Part shown: one piece after another, positions 45,318 to 57,723 of the stretch
Layout: every line of letters starts with the position of its first letter
How positions within the stretch are numbered: position 1 is the stretch's first letter
NCBI GenBank assembly: GCA_025677815.1
Contig: JAIXMP010000044.1
Coordinates: 62,001-126,000, forward strand
Direction of reading: 5' to 3'
DNA length: 64,000 nt
DNA from: Phascolomyces articulosus
Lineage: Eukaryota; Mucoromycota; Mucoromycetes; Mucorales; Lichtheimiaceae
Translations under genes and position numbers: made by a program
Notes under the pieces: generated by a model
Seen by the model: the letters and a program-made list of their open reading frames with translations, nothing else
Told to the model about the DNA's origin: nothing
Database searches by the model: none

Positions 45318-47571
45318 TCAGTTTTTTTGCTTTTTGAAACCAGATTTTTGCAGTCTTGGGAGGATTAATGTCATATCGTTCGTGGAACTAGACTTTACAT
45401 CAGGTTCATCGTTCTTTTTTTTGGAGGTGTATTCACGAATAACTTTCATGGAATTTTCAACAGTCAGCTATTAAAATAATAAAGCACTCATATTATAAAT
45501 AAGTATCTCGCTTAACAAAGGTAAATACAAGGAAAAGTACATACCTTCGATTTCAGTACAATTTTCATAATAAGGATAAGACCACCAGGGATCATGGAAG
45601 GTATTGTGAAGATTTCATATTTGGGTGTTGATCGGAGACGGCATATATATCCCGCAGGACTGTCCAATACAGATACTGACATGCGAAGATCTGCCAGAAA
45701 AAAAGTGTCAGATGGTTGTTTAATTAGTAAAAAGCAAACAATAAATTCGTATACAAAGCGCTTTATATATAGCAACATGACTTACCAAATTGACAGAAGC
45801 TTACCACTCTGAGGGCACGGAGTACCTTTTCATCGTTGTCACATTTGGCTCCTGAATACAACAACATACTTTTCATCATCTTCGGACAGTGTAGTCCTGT
45901 CTCAACAATCTCCTTCTTGCTAATTTCTCCGTCTTCTCCTTTTCCACATTCACCAACACCATACTCCAAACCGTTGCGGAATAACACAAGGTCTGGCCGA
46001 ATGGATCGAAGTTTGGATGGTATGGCAGATCCGTGTACCCCAATATCTTGGTTATCGATATAGTTTGTGGATAGCGATGTGTTATCTCTGCACATATTTT
46101 GAGAGTAGAATGAGTAATACCGGATCACATCAGAATGTATTTTTGAAAGTAGAAGTGGTAAAAAATTACAGTTTGTATCGATAAAAAAACTTACCTTTTA
46201 GTAGCAACCATTAGGTCGTGAAAAACTTTATCCAATGGAGCCCAAACGTTAACAATAAAGTCCATTTCAGAACCACCAGTTTTTACCCAATCAATCACCT
46301 TCCATCTGAACATTTCAAGATATTCAATCATAGTTTTCTGAATCCAGTATTCGTTGTGGTTGGTTTTTGGATTGGGAAGTCGATTTTCGTTCAGTTTTTC
46401 GAATAAAAGATCAACAACTTCTTCTTCTTCTTTGGCTGACAAAACCATTGATTTATCTGTCATGTAGTCAGATACCAATTCTGAAACCATATTGAACAAA
46501 TCTTTGCAGGTATCGTTATACTTTTCGAACGCCTCACAGGGGGTTGATTTAATCTCTTCCCACTGCTCGGATGTGAATAATTTCTTGATATTTGGATCAT
46601 CAATATCCAGAATGAAGGAATGAGATAAGCTATATACAACATTATTTTTGTTAATAATAAATTCGCAAGTTCAAGTTGAAATCCAAGCTCATAGATATAG
46701 AGAATTTGTATATTTACTGCTCATGAGTACATGTCAAACCATGTTGGTACAAAATATCTTCTACATAGACACCGTCACCCAAATCCCATTTGCTTGAGTC
46801 ATCTAAACCTTTAAATGTGTCTTTGTATTCTTCTAGCATTTCGTCGGACATCTCATAAGCATCACCCTTGGAACTCTGAAGTATAATAATTATAATAGAG
46901 AGTAAATATATAATTTAATAACAGCATTATATATCAAAAACATCATTAAATACATATATGTATTAAAAAGACTTACAGATGATCGGGAACGTTTGTTGAA
47001 TGAAGATGATGGGGTTGATGTCTTGCTATTGGTCTTGGGTGGTAAAGGACCAGCTGATGCTGCTTCATCTGGGGTATCGGGAGAACTGGTTGATCCACCA
47101 CGAGCTTCTGTTTGATTGTTAGTAGAATTCACAAAAACGAACGGGAAATATAGGCAAAAGCAAAAGCGAAAAAAAGAGAATGAAAAAAAGATACCTTTCA
47201 ATTTATTATTCAAAGTTTTCCAATCAACTTTAGATCCTTTCAACTAATATTTAGTTAAGAAATTAATTTAGCATGGGTGTCCAAAAATCAAAAGCATTAT
47301 AGAAATGTGGGAGCATACCAATGTTTTTTTCAAAAGTCTCGCATGTTTTTTCAAACATGCAGACCAATATTCTCCAATATTAACATTATCTGGAGAGTTT
47401 TGAATGAGGAAGTCTTGATGGAGTCGAATAAAATGAGATAAGCTAGGTGATTCAGTTTCAGAAAGGTATTTTTGAATAACCTCTATCAAAAATGTAAAGT
47501 GGTTTATCAGTTTAAATACAGCTTATGATGGCAACAATTATCTCCATTTGTCTACCTTGTTCACTGCTCAT
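45318..47571 (-). CDS. uncharacterised mucoralean-type protein, intact copy (516 aa)
   Basis: Nine exons join without a stop: 47571-47556, 47482-47319, 47243-47195, 47107-46977, 46875-46718, 46629-46195, 46087-45786, 45690-45545 and 45467-45318. The N-terminal third is helical and charged, followed by a Ser/Thr/Pro linker (about residues 85-120). A middle part (DVKWDLGDGVYVEDILY-like region, then EAFEKYNDTCKDLFNMV) precedes the best conserved block, IRPDLVLFRNGLEYGVGECGK (347-367), and LDSPAGYICRLRS. The P-D then E-x-x-K spacing is loosely like PD-(D/E)xK nuclease folds but not canonical. I recall similar sequences as an expanded family in mucoralean genomes without assigned function. There is no signal peptide or membrane segment. 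The exon chain is convincing; the function is unknown. Confidence 0.7.
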
Positions 47572-48076
47572 GATGTTGCCTAGGAACGAATGGTACTGAA
47601 GAAAACCTGTTTTTATGCATCCACAGCTGAATCTTTTATTGTCTTTTTGAGTCAAGCGCAGCTCACAGTCACACCTTCCGCTCGTTTAAAAGAGCGCCTA
47701 AAAAAATCCACCACACACTAACGGACGCTTTTGTTCTGTTAAACATGCTCATCTACTCTAAAATTCGGAGAGTACCTGATTGCCATTGATTAAGTAAGTT
47801 TTCCCAGTTACATTATGGCTTTGAATACAAGGAGATGTTTGATTCTGTGGGAATTGTTGGATTTAACATATTTTTATTTATCTAATATTTGATATTCCTT
47901 CATTCTTTATATTATAAATAGAACATTATAAAAAATACCCCAAGTCATTGTGTAATGGTTCTGATTCATGGAAACAAGCAAAATGAAGTTTTACTAAAAC
48001 TCACAGGAAATTAAATCTCAAGGAACGACACTGTTAAGTTGGACTCTCTATCTTTATTAGCAACTATTATAATACT
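47572..48076. other. promoter region shared by duplication, then AT-rich sequence
   Basis: The first 205 bases (47572-47776) are duplicated upstream of the pseudogene copy at 44278-44484, including TTGTCTTTTTGAGTCAAGCG, so the duplication carried its promoter. No gene in the remainder. Confidence 0.6.
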
Positions 48077-48360
48077 ATTACTTTTTTTTTTTATTGAGCT
48101 GTGGATGGATTCAGTGTTGCCGCTCCCTTCATTGGTTCCTCTGCATAGTTTGCGACCATTATTACTTTTTTCATTAGAGTTGTGGATGGATTCAGTGTTG
48201 CCGCTCCCTCCATTTAGTCCCTCTCCATGGTCTTAAGTGACCAGCAGCTCGAGTGAACGTGTATGAATTCAGTGTTGCCACCCCCTTCATTGGTTCCTCT
48301 GCATAGTTTGCGACAATTATTAACTTTTTTCATTAGAGCTGTGGACTGATTCAATGTTTA
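48077..48360. repeat. imperfect tandem repeat, about 80-bp unit
   Basis: The word TGTGGATGGATTCAGTGTTG, followed by CCGCTCCCTTCATTGGTTCC and TCTGCATAGTTTGCGAC, recurs with changes at about 48100, 48180 and 48262, plus a partial fourth unit at about 48335. Units are separated by TTATTACTTTTTTCATTAGA. GC content is clearly above the surroundings. Confidence 0.75.
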
Positions 48361-48421
48361 TGATTTTTTATTAATTTCCACGTCTCTTGAATAGCAATAG
48401 CCCATTATGCATTTTTTTTAG

Positions 48422-48580
48422 GTCACAGAAAAAGTACACCCAATTATGCTGCCTTATTTTAAACATTACGATCCATTGCCAAAAGAATCGTTGGCTTGGT
48501 ACATTAGAATGGTTAGAAGATCTTGTCAAGAGTCCTCTGGCACAATTCTTTCATCACAATGGATAAATATCATTAACTGA
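48422..48580 (+). pseudogene. orphan exon, protein unknown
   Basis: After a run ending TTTTTTTTAG the frame reads VTEKVHPIMLPYFKHYDPLP then KESLAWYIRMVRRSC to TGA at 48578-48580 (52 codons). A +1-shifted frame from about 48512 also looks protein-like (WLEDLVKSPLAQFFHHNG), which suggests a frameshift in an old gene. The P-x-E-S-L-x-W-Y word is reminiscent of the N-terminal helix of prenyl-diphosphate synthases, but this is too little to assign a family. No partner exons found. Confidence 0.35.
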
Positions 48581-51500
48581 TATAAATAGTGTTTTCATAT
48601 CAACACATTAGCCAATTTCATTCCCTTCGCATTTTTTTACATTCATAATTATTTTTTATGTGTGGCTCATTTATTTTAACGTTTGCCTCCTCTCCTCATA
48701 TCATCATCTATTACTGTATATATCATGATCATCCATTTTTTTAGGGGTAGTAAAAAAAAATTGGTCAAATCACCGTTGATTATTTTACCATCCATTCACT
48801 ACATATATACGATCATGTTTACATTATATAAAAAAAACCAGCTATTATAAAATATAACTCTTTGAGGAATCATCTGTCTTATAAAAAAAAGGAAAAAGAA
48901 GAAACATAAATTTTTATATATAAGGATTATAATTCCTTACGACTTGTTCACCTCATTTTCTAAGTATAAATGCAATTTATAGTATATTGTTGACACTACT
49001 ACTACCCCCAACCCTGAATTCTAAATGTACATGTAGCGATGATCTGTAAGGTTTTTTTTAACTTTAAATTGTTTCAAACTTCTTTTATTTAAAAAAAGAA
49101 AAGGACGATCATCAAGAAAGTTTTATAAAAAAAAAATCTAATTTTCTTCTTGTTTGGATATGAACAAAAAAAAAAAAAGAGGAAAGCGTTCGATAAAAAG
49201 GAGGGTGTCATACGACTGTTTACATATACTTCTTTTTTTTGTGGTATACGTAATAATATTAAAGTGTATATGGCTAATGAACAAAGATTTTTGATGAATA
49301 ACGATAGCTAATAAATGTACTAAAATTCACTCTTTTCACAATGACGGTGATGATGCAATTTATCTCGACGGGCGTTTTGATCAAATTTGTAAGCTAATTT
49401 ATAAAGAATAAGGAGATACTTTGTTTATAAAGATGAGAAAAAAGAAATTCCATTTATCATACAAAGTTGGTTATTTAATGTTGATATATTACTCAACGTT
49501 TGAAAGCTCTGCACCGTTCTTATAGTACATGATGATGTAAATAAATGACGTGAGTAAAGATCACCATACATAAAAAAAAGAGATAGTAATAAATTACAAA
49601 TAGGTTGTAGTAGAATTATGGAAAGAGGAGAAGAAACAAGGATATGATAATAGAACTTCATAATCTACATACATGATGTTACATACTTTAACAAGTTCTT
49701 TTCTGTAAAAGTCAACTATATCATTTTATATGTATTGTGATGTAGTAGTTGATATTCAGTACGTAATTTCAACAAGAATAAGGGGATGTATATTTCCAAG
49801 TAGCGTAGTGAGGAAGGATTCTTTTTTTTTTTTTTACCAACAACACCATCTATTTTTGTATGAAGCTTCTATCACTGGTCCATGATAAAATGTGTCGAAC
49901 TTGTAATAACACGTTGTATTATTATGGGTCATTTTGATGATCAGCATATACATTATTATTTACTTGTTCTTCTCCTCTTCTTCTCATGTCTTATGTAAAG
50001 GACTTGCATGATGGTCCTTTTTTTTCTTGCTTGCTCCTACTCTTCTCTTTATAATAACTACCTCCTCCAGATTTTTATCATTATTATTCTTATCGCTACA
50101 AATAATTATGTAGTTACGATTATACCTCCTATTTGGATTTTTAATCTATACGCGATTATTAGTGTTCTATTCAGCAATTATTCAGTGCAACCAAGCGCCT
50201 GATTGAATAGTAATAACAATAATATCTATATATTAAAGCTAATCTATCTCAATATAATACTTTCTGAAATAACCCTCATTCATTATTCCCCCGCAAAAAC
50301 ATCTGTGCTAGACAGAAAGGAAAGGGAGATGCGTAAATAAAGTGAGATGGGAAGGGGAATTCGTTTATCTGTCATTATTATATTCTTCTGATATAATATG
50401 GCTATTCAGATTACTAAAAGAAAGAGTGAGAAATAGTCTTTGTTTTCAATGTTTACGCACAGTGATAACGGATATATTATGGTGCTTATTTCTCGGATAT
50501 AGGATTCAAGTTACTATTAATACGATTTGTGTTAAATGGTTAGAGATTGGTTCAATAAGTGAAGGAGGAGGAGTTAGAAAGAAGGATTTCAAAAGGGGAA
50601 AATAAGTAGTAATCGATGCAAGAAAAGGGACTCCCTGCTCCCCGCACTTTTCTACCTCCTTTTTTTTTCCTCTCTCTTTTTTTTATTGTGATCCGCTCTG
50701 TTCATTTATAGAGTACACAATAAAAAGATGAGATGCTATTGGCTCTTACCCAATCGGTTGAAAGAAATAAAACAGGTTTTTTTTTGGAGGGTAATGATAA
50801 TGGTGTGTTGATCGGTCTATTTCATTTCTCTAATATGCACACGCTAACTCAATAATAATAAATCTATCCACACACTCACATATTTTGACTACCACTTAAT
50901 AGTTTATTAAAGAGTAAAAATGGGGTCTCTCCTATGCCGAAATTGAGTACACATTCTATGTGTAACGAAAACGAGATGCAAGGCAGGGTTTCTTTACCCA
51001 TAATGCATTGTATCTTTAATGAGAAATGTTAGTGAAAAATAAATCCATCTTTTTCTTATTATATTGTAGTATATATTTCTATATATAATGTTGATTACAG
51101 TACTACATAATAGTATATATGAAAAATACTGCTATATCTTTTTGAGTATGTAAGAGGAGAAGATGATTTTTAAAGCAGAAGAATAAAAAGTATACATAGA
51201 ATAGGGATAGTGTATATGTTTTTCTTAATCCAGGGATTTATCAAGTATAATTATTGATAACTGATTATCATCCTTTCTATATGTTATCTATTATCGTTGT
51301 TATTTTTTTTTACTATAACAAACAACGATATATATTTTTTGATATCAAGGGATTTAATACACCTGCACTTCTACCAGTAGATAATCATTATAGTTTTCCG
51401 GATATATCATAAAAAAGGGTAGCTTATAATACATACTATTTTATTGTAACAAAGAGATAAAGGTAGGGAAGATTTCGGAGAGGTATGGTTCATTTAGTGG

Positions 51501-52414
51501 CAATGACATGTGAGTAAAGTGTATAATCATACGCACCATTAACTTGTTATTGTTATTAAATATATTGAATCGTACCGAGTAAATAATTAACTACTAATAT
51601 GATAGTATTCATCTTTCTATGTATTTAGGAGGTTATAATATAATAATATATAATAATAGTTAGCCATAAAAAAAAGAGAGATCTAAAACCCTCTTAAATA
51701 TAAAAAGAGTCAATGCCAAGTGTATGGCTGTTCTTTTCATACCAATTTTGTATAAGTGATTATTGATGGTGAAAGAACGTTACTTGTTCCTTTTATCTCC
51801 TCTTTGACACCCCTTTCTTTTTCAACCATTACGAATCCCTCTTTTTCTTTATTTCTTTCTTTTATATCTCCCACTAAAAGTTCGGATTGATCTCCTATTT
51901 CTTAATCACCCGTGTTCAATAGCAGATATAACAATAATTTTCTTTTGGAACACGGAAGAAGATTTATCTTAATTACGTGGTCTATCTTATTATTATCATT
52001 AGTATTTCTGAGGCGAAACACAATAACCATCATCACCATCTCGAAATGCATGGTTTTATTGAACTTCCTCCTCTTCTCTCTCTTTCTCTTTCTACCCCCT
52101 CTTTCTTTTGCGTTAGATACATATATTCCCCTATCAAACCTTTACGAAATCCCAAAAGAAAAATAAGCTCCTAAAACAAAAAAAAAGAGTACAGAAATAA
52201 TAAATTTGAATATTTAAAATAAAATGATAACTTGAAAGAAACGGCGCGAAAAAGGAACGCCTCTTCTTCTTCTTTCTGTCTTTACAATTTTTATAATTAT
52301 TTCTAATTCTACACTCAAATAAAAATAACAACTACTTTTCATCTCAACAATAATAACAACTATCGTAAAACCAAACACCATCATTCAATAATAATAAAAA
52401 GAGAATTCATCATC
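48581..52414. other. 3.8-kb gene-free stretch upstream of the G-alpha gene
   Basis: No supported gene. It is rich in T-runs, A-runs and CT-rich segments (for example 51780-51870 and 52060-52110), the latter probably part of the G-alpha promoter and leader. An 87-codon frame at 50342-50605 (+) has no family or splice support. Confidence 0.45.
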
Positions 52415-53645
52415 ATGGGGTGCTGTCAATCTGCTGAACGTGTTCAAGAAAACAAACGAAGTAATCAAATTGATTCACAAATTAAACGTGATCGAGTGAA
52501 TTTACGTTCTGAAATCAAAATGTTGTTGTTAGGTATGTAATATATGATGATGATGAAAGAAATTAAGAACTCATTCATTCTCTAATCATCATCATTATTA
52601 TTACTTAGGTGCTGGAGAATCAGGAAAATCAACTATTTTGAAACAAATGAAATTAATTCATGATGGAGGATATACATCAGAAGAACGAGAAGGATTTAAA
52701 GAAGTGATTTATAGTAATACAATCCAATCAATGCGAGTGACATTGGAAGCCATGGAGTTATTGGCTATTGAATTTCATAATCCACAAAATGAAAATAATC
52801 GACAATTGATTTTGGAAGCACCTCCACAAATTGAAATGATGAGTCAAGAATTAGTTCAAGCATTAGCATCATTATGGGACGATCGTGGTGTACGTGAGTG
52901 CGTTCGTCGTAGTAATGAATATCAATTGAATGATTCGGCAAGATAGTAAGTTATCTTTTCATCTATTGTTTATTTTGTGTAACCATTTTTTTCATGCAAA
53001 AAAGACTAATTTATATTGATAAAAAAACCTTATTTTTCCAGCTATTTTGATTCCATTATTCGTATTGGTCATCCAAGTTATATGCCTAGTGATCAAGATG
53101 TACTTCGATCCAGAGTCAAAACGACTGGTATTACTGAAACCACATTTGTCATTAATCAAATGACATGTCGTATGTTTGATGTTGGTGGTCAACGTTCTGA
53201 ACGTAAAAAATGGATCCATTGTTTCGAAAACGTTACTGCCATTGTGTTTTTAGTTGCCATTTCCGAATATGATCAAGTATTGGTGGAAGATTCATCTGTG
53301 AATCGTTTACAAGAATCATTGACATTATTTGACTCTATTTGCAATTCGAAATGGTTTACAAAGACATCCATTATCTTGTTCTTGAACAAGATTGATTTAT
53401 TTGCTGAAAAATTACCACGTAGTCCTTTGGCTAAATACTTTGCAGATTATATGGGTGGAAACAAATATGAAGCTGCTTGCCAATATTTATTGAATCGATT
53501 TGTTTCATTAAATACACGTGCAGATTCTAAACAGATATATACACATTTCACTTGTGCTACGGATACCAAGCAAATCAAATTCGTCATGGCAGCCGTTAAT
53601 GATATTTGTCTTCATGATAATTTAAGAAATGTGGGTCTTCTTTAA
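52415..53645 (+). CDS. heterotrimeric G-protein alpha subunit
   Basis: Three exons: 52415-52532, 52609-52945 and 53042-53645, giving 352 residues. The N-terminus MGCCQS carries Gly2 for myristoylation and Cys3/Cys4 for palmitoylation. The P-loop GAGESGKST is at 40-48, the switch I arginine is Arg176 in RVKTTGI, switch II is [12 protein letters not shown] (catalytic Gln202), then NKID and the TCAT loop. These are all G-alpha motifs, so it should be a membrane-anchored GTPase coupled to receptors and cAMP or MAPK signalling. The C-terminus LRNVGLL lacks the Cys at position -4 found in Gi-type subunits, so it would not be a pertussis-toxin substrate. Length matches the family (about 350). High confidence. 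Confidence 0.95.
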
Positions 53646-54180
53646 ACCAACTTGGATTTTTATTTTCATGCATGAACAAATTTATCTTTACACACACCAC
53701 ACTTTATCATCATTATTATACCTTATACATACTATTACCTATTCTCCCTTCTTTCAAATTTTTCCATATCTCCAACTCCCCACTTCCAAAAAAAAAAAGT
53801 CTCCTTTCCTATTGAACACACACACAGAGTCATCGTTTAACAAATGAAAATAATAATAATAATAATAATAACACACATCTCCTTCATCAGAATAACCCCT
53901 GCTTCATATTCCCTTAACTTTATTTTGTATAACATTACCAAAAGGTATATATTTATATATTTATCATCTGTGTGCCTCTTCTCTCCTCTGGATTAAGGAT
54001 TCTCGAGATTTTATTATATATTTGATCTCCTTTTCCAGCTTCTTTTTTTTTAACCCTTTAAATTTTAATAATATACTTATTCTTTTTTTATGTACAATTA
54101 AATTTACAGTTTATTATTTCTTCTTTTTTTTTTATAATATATATATATATCATATCATATGAATGTCACTTTTTTTTTCT
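53646..54180. other. convergent 3' flanks of the G-alpha and YEATS genes
   Basis: About 530 bases between two stop codons, rich in T-runs and AAT repeats (53848-53870). No gene. Confidence 0.6.
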
Positions 54181-57100
54181 TCAGTTCGGTTCATTCATAA
54201 CAATATCCTCTTCTTCATGTAATGGTGTTGATGTTGATGATGGTATTGTTGGAGGAGGAATTGGTGGGGGTCCCATATATTGATTGGTGAGAAAATCAAA
54301 TTCTGGAATTTTTTGAATACCTTCATATATATGCACAGGTACTAATAATTTCTCTGTCTGTGCATCTCCTCGTTCTTTTTCCTCCTTTTGTTCCTCTTGA
54401 TCTATTGATGGGTCTTGTGATGATGATTCCCATGTTTGCTGTTGTTTCAGTTGTTCTTGTTGTTGATAAATATCAAGACCTGATGCAAGTATTCTCTTAA
54501 GAAATACTTTGACAATACCAGCAAATAAACTACCCGTCACTAGACGTTGATCCATGGCTTCCACAATATCAAAATCATGTGTGGGACCTTTTAATGTACC
54601 ATCACGATCTTGTATCATATCATTGGCTATGACTCCTTTTAATCGTAATTCAGAAATAACAGACCAAATCCAATCCAAACGTCCTTCATCTATGTCATCT
54701 TGTTGTTGAATCTGTTCTCGTATTAATTCAACTAGTGATCTGCCTAATGATGTTGTTGTTGTTGTAGTTCGTTTATTTTTTTCTTCTGGTACACTGTTCA
54801 TTGCTTCGGATCCAATATCTACATCCACATCATCATCATCTAAAAAAATGTGTGATATTGTAAAATAGGATAAGTTCTGGTTGCTCCTCATTTTTTTTTA
54901 CATATCCCGCCTTCTCCTCTCATCTTCATCCACTTTTTTTTTGTTCATTCTAACCTGTAATATTATCCCAGCCTGCAGGTAATTGCTTTAGAAGTTTATC
55001 CACACTTGATATAACATTCACTGCTCGTTTTCGTGGATTCCATCCATTAGGTCGTTGTTTACAATGCGCTTCATCTGTACTGTGAGATCCTCGATAACAA
55101 CCACAGAATTTACAGTAGCCAAAGCCTACAGTATCTTGCTCATCATGTTGCTGTTCATATTGATCGTCTGTATTACTAATATCTGATTTTTGGGGTGTAA
55201 ATCCATTTTCTCGACACCAGAGAACGACATCTTTTGTGGATAAAGCTGCACCAGCTGATCGTAAGACTGCATCCATTGTATCAAATGCACATTGCTGTAC
55301 TTTTACACGTAATAGATGAGCTCGGTGCCACTAATAATAAAAATGTTGAGTTATATATATATATATATATATATGGAATATTTCTTTGTTTTAATGAGAT
55401 TATTTTCTTTTACCTCTAATGCTTTCCGACGACCCACAGACCAACGAAAGTACTGTATTGGTCCTGTGGCACAGGTATAGGGCAAAGCAGATCCGCTTTG
55501 AGATGCTGATCAAAGTAATCCATTCATGGTTAGATTTGTTTATCCAAAGACAAAATAAACAAAGGATAAAGAAAAAAAAAAGTAATTTACCGGGACGAAT
55601 GATAGGTAATCGGCACACACTATCTTTAAGGATACCATGAAGCAAACTCATTTTTTGTTTGGATGCTATATATAATAAAAATGGAACACTTGTTAGATTT
55701 TTGAATACAAAATAAAATCATAACATTCATTAATTACCTATGATAGCAGCTTGTTGTTTACTTTCTTCAGTATTGAGCTCGTTGTGAGGTGTTGAATTGG
55801 ATTGTTGGATTGGTTTAGATGATATATCATTGAAATCTGTATTTCTATCCAATTCAATTTCGACAATTCGTTCTCCACCTAATATTTGACGACCTGAATG
55901 TGTGTAATCCAACTATCACAAAAAATGATATTTATAAGTGAGCACTTCGTTTAATTTACTTTTCAATTCTAACATGCTTCTATTAAGTTCCTCTTTGTAA
56001 TAATAATAATAAACCATAGTATCCAGAATTTTGATTGTTTTTCTTTTTTACCTTGACTTGATGAATAAGATCAATGCTCTTATTACGTCGTTTATCCACA
56101 GAAAATAATTGCACTCGAATTGGAAATTCTCCCCATCCAAAACGTGTTAATCGAAACGGTGGTTCTGTCACATCCACCACATCATGAGGTTTATAACTTG
56201 GATGTAAATGAAATCGTACACCAGTAATGAATTTGGATACTTGTTGTGCCTGAGAAGGTTCGACAACATAGACCATCCATTTATGTGTAAATTTGTTCAA
56301 TGTAGGATCCCGCTTTTCTGGTAAGATAAATTTACTGACATTACCAATCACTACTTGTCGTTTAATATAAAATCGTGATCCAATATCTCCTGTAGGTGTT
56401 GAAGCAGATGATATCGGTGACATGGCTGCTGCAAAAGACTCCATGATGGTTTCCTTAGGCTGTGTTTGTTGTTGTTGTTGTTGTTGTTGTTGTTGCTGTT
56501 GCTGTTGATCATTTTCTTTGGGTGTTGCTGCTGTGGATGACGATGGGGTTGAGGATGTCGTTGTAGTTGTTGTGGTATCGGGTATGGATTTTGATCCTTG
56601 TGTTGGATGTGTCGTTGATAAAGGAGGTGGTGCTGGTGGTGTTATGTTTCCATTTTGTACAATTCGATCTGATTCTAAATCCACATCCTCTTCAAACACT
56701 TTGATCGATGGCTAAATAATTAAAAATAGCATCAAGTGGGTTACTATAATATAATATAATATTTTTATGCATGAAAATAAAAATAAAACTTACACGTTCT
56801 TTCTTTTTTTGTCTGAAGATAATAAATAGTTCCCCCACCAACTCATATAATTAGTAACACACATAGACAAAATGAATATTTCCATAGATCTCTATAGATA
56901 TGATAGATAAATGGTCACTGTTTCTACATACTTTATAAGGGGTATAGGCATTGTCACTGGACGAGAACGACAAGGATCATCAATAGGCACTTCAGATTCA
57001 TCCACTGGTGTACCACATCTTATCATCATCTGTTCATAAGGTCCAAATTCTAACTCATGTGCTAATCGACAATGATTTAAAAAACCTTGTCTATTGGCGA

Positions 57101-57723
57101 AGTCGTCTCGTTTACATGCTGGACATGATAATCTATTTATGTTTTTCATAATCACAAGAATTTTTTAATTTATCTGAAAAAGAAATAAAGGGTAGTGAAT
57201 CTTTACCTCACATAAACACCGTCAGCTCGTCTCCCATATAGACCATGGCCTCGTTGGACAGCGGTTGATTTATGAAGTGGGCCATTGGGTAAATAAGATT
57301 GATAAAGTGCACTTGCTAATGTCGCAGCAGAAGCAACAGCAGCGGATCGTCGCGTATAATGAGGTGATTCTATTGCTATTGATTCTATAGATTCCATGTT
57401 TTTGATCAATATTTCATGCTGTTATAATTAGCAACCCTCATTAATACACTATTTACCATTGTCAATAGCCGATTTTAGATCGCGTAAAGTATCCTCTGCT
57501 TTTATAATTTCCTTTCGAATAGTAGCGAGTTCACGATGCTTTAAATAAATCTCCAAATCGAATTGGTGATCAATAATATCCAAGATCTTTTTCTTCGTCG
57601 CATCGTCTAATATAAATATATATATATATATATATATGTTGTTGAGAATGAGGTTCGAACAAGAAGAGCAATATTGTTTTTAAATAGGTATGTACCTTTT
57701 GGTATATTTTCAATCGATCGCAT
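54181..57723 (-). CDS. YEATS-domain chromatin protein, YEATS2-like
   Basis: Eleven exons: 57723-57696, 57606-57457, 57384-57207, 57132-56932, 56812-56794 (19 nt), 56711-56052, 55912-55738, 55665-55591, 55505-55414, 55330-54955 and 54839-54181, about 870 residues. An N-terminal coiled coil (KKKILDIIDHQFDLEIYL) precedes a zinc-finger-like CPACKRDDF...HCRLAHE, then a Gln-rich linker. The YEATS domain follows (RFYIKRQVVIGNVSKF, HKWMVYVV, FHLHPSYKP, FRLTRFGWGEFPI), then GYCKFCGCYRG...HCKQRP and a C-terminal helical region. The layout is that of YEATS2, the acyl-lysine reader of the metazoan ATAC acetyltransferase complex. A TAA directly precedes the chosen ATG in frame. The start of exon 3 has three in-phase AG choices within about 20 bases. 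Confidence 0.85.

Noticed and set aside
50342..50605. 87-codon frame on + in the gene-poor region
   Set aside because: No conserved motif, no start context, and flanking sequence is simple and AT-rich.
57640..57670. B-box-like GAGGTTCGAAC in an intron of the YEATS gene
   Set aside because: No matching T-stem partner, no A-box at the right distance and no cloverleaf; chance match.
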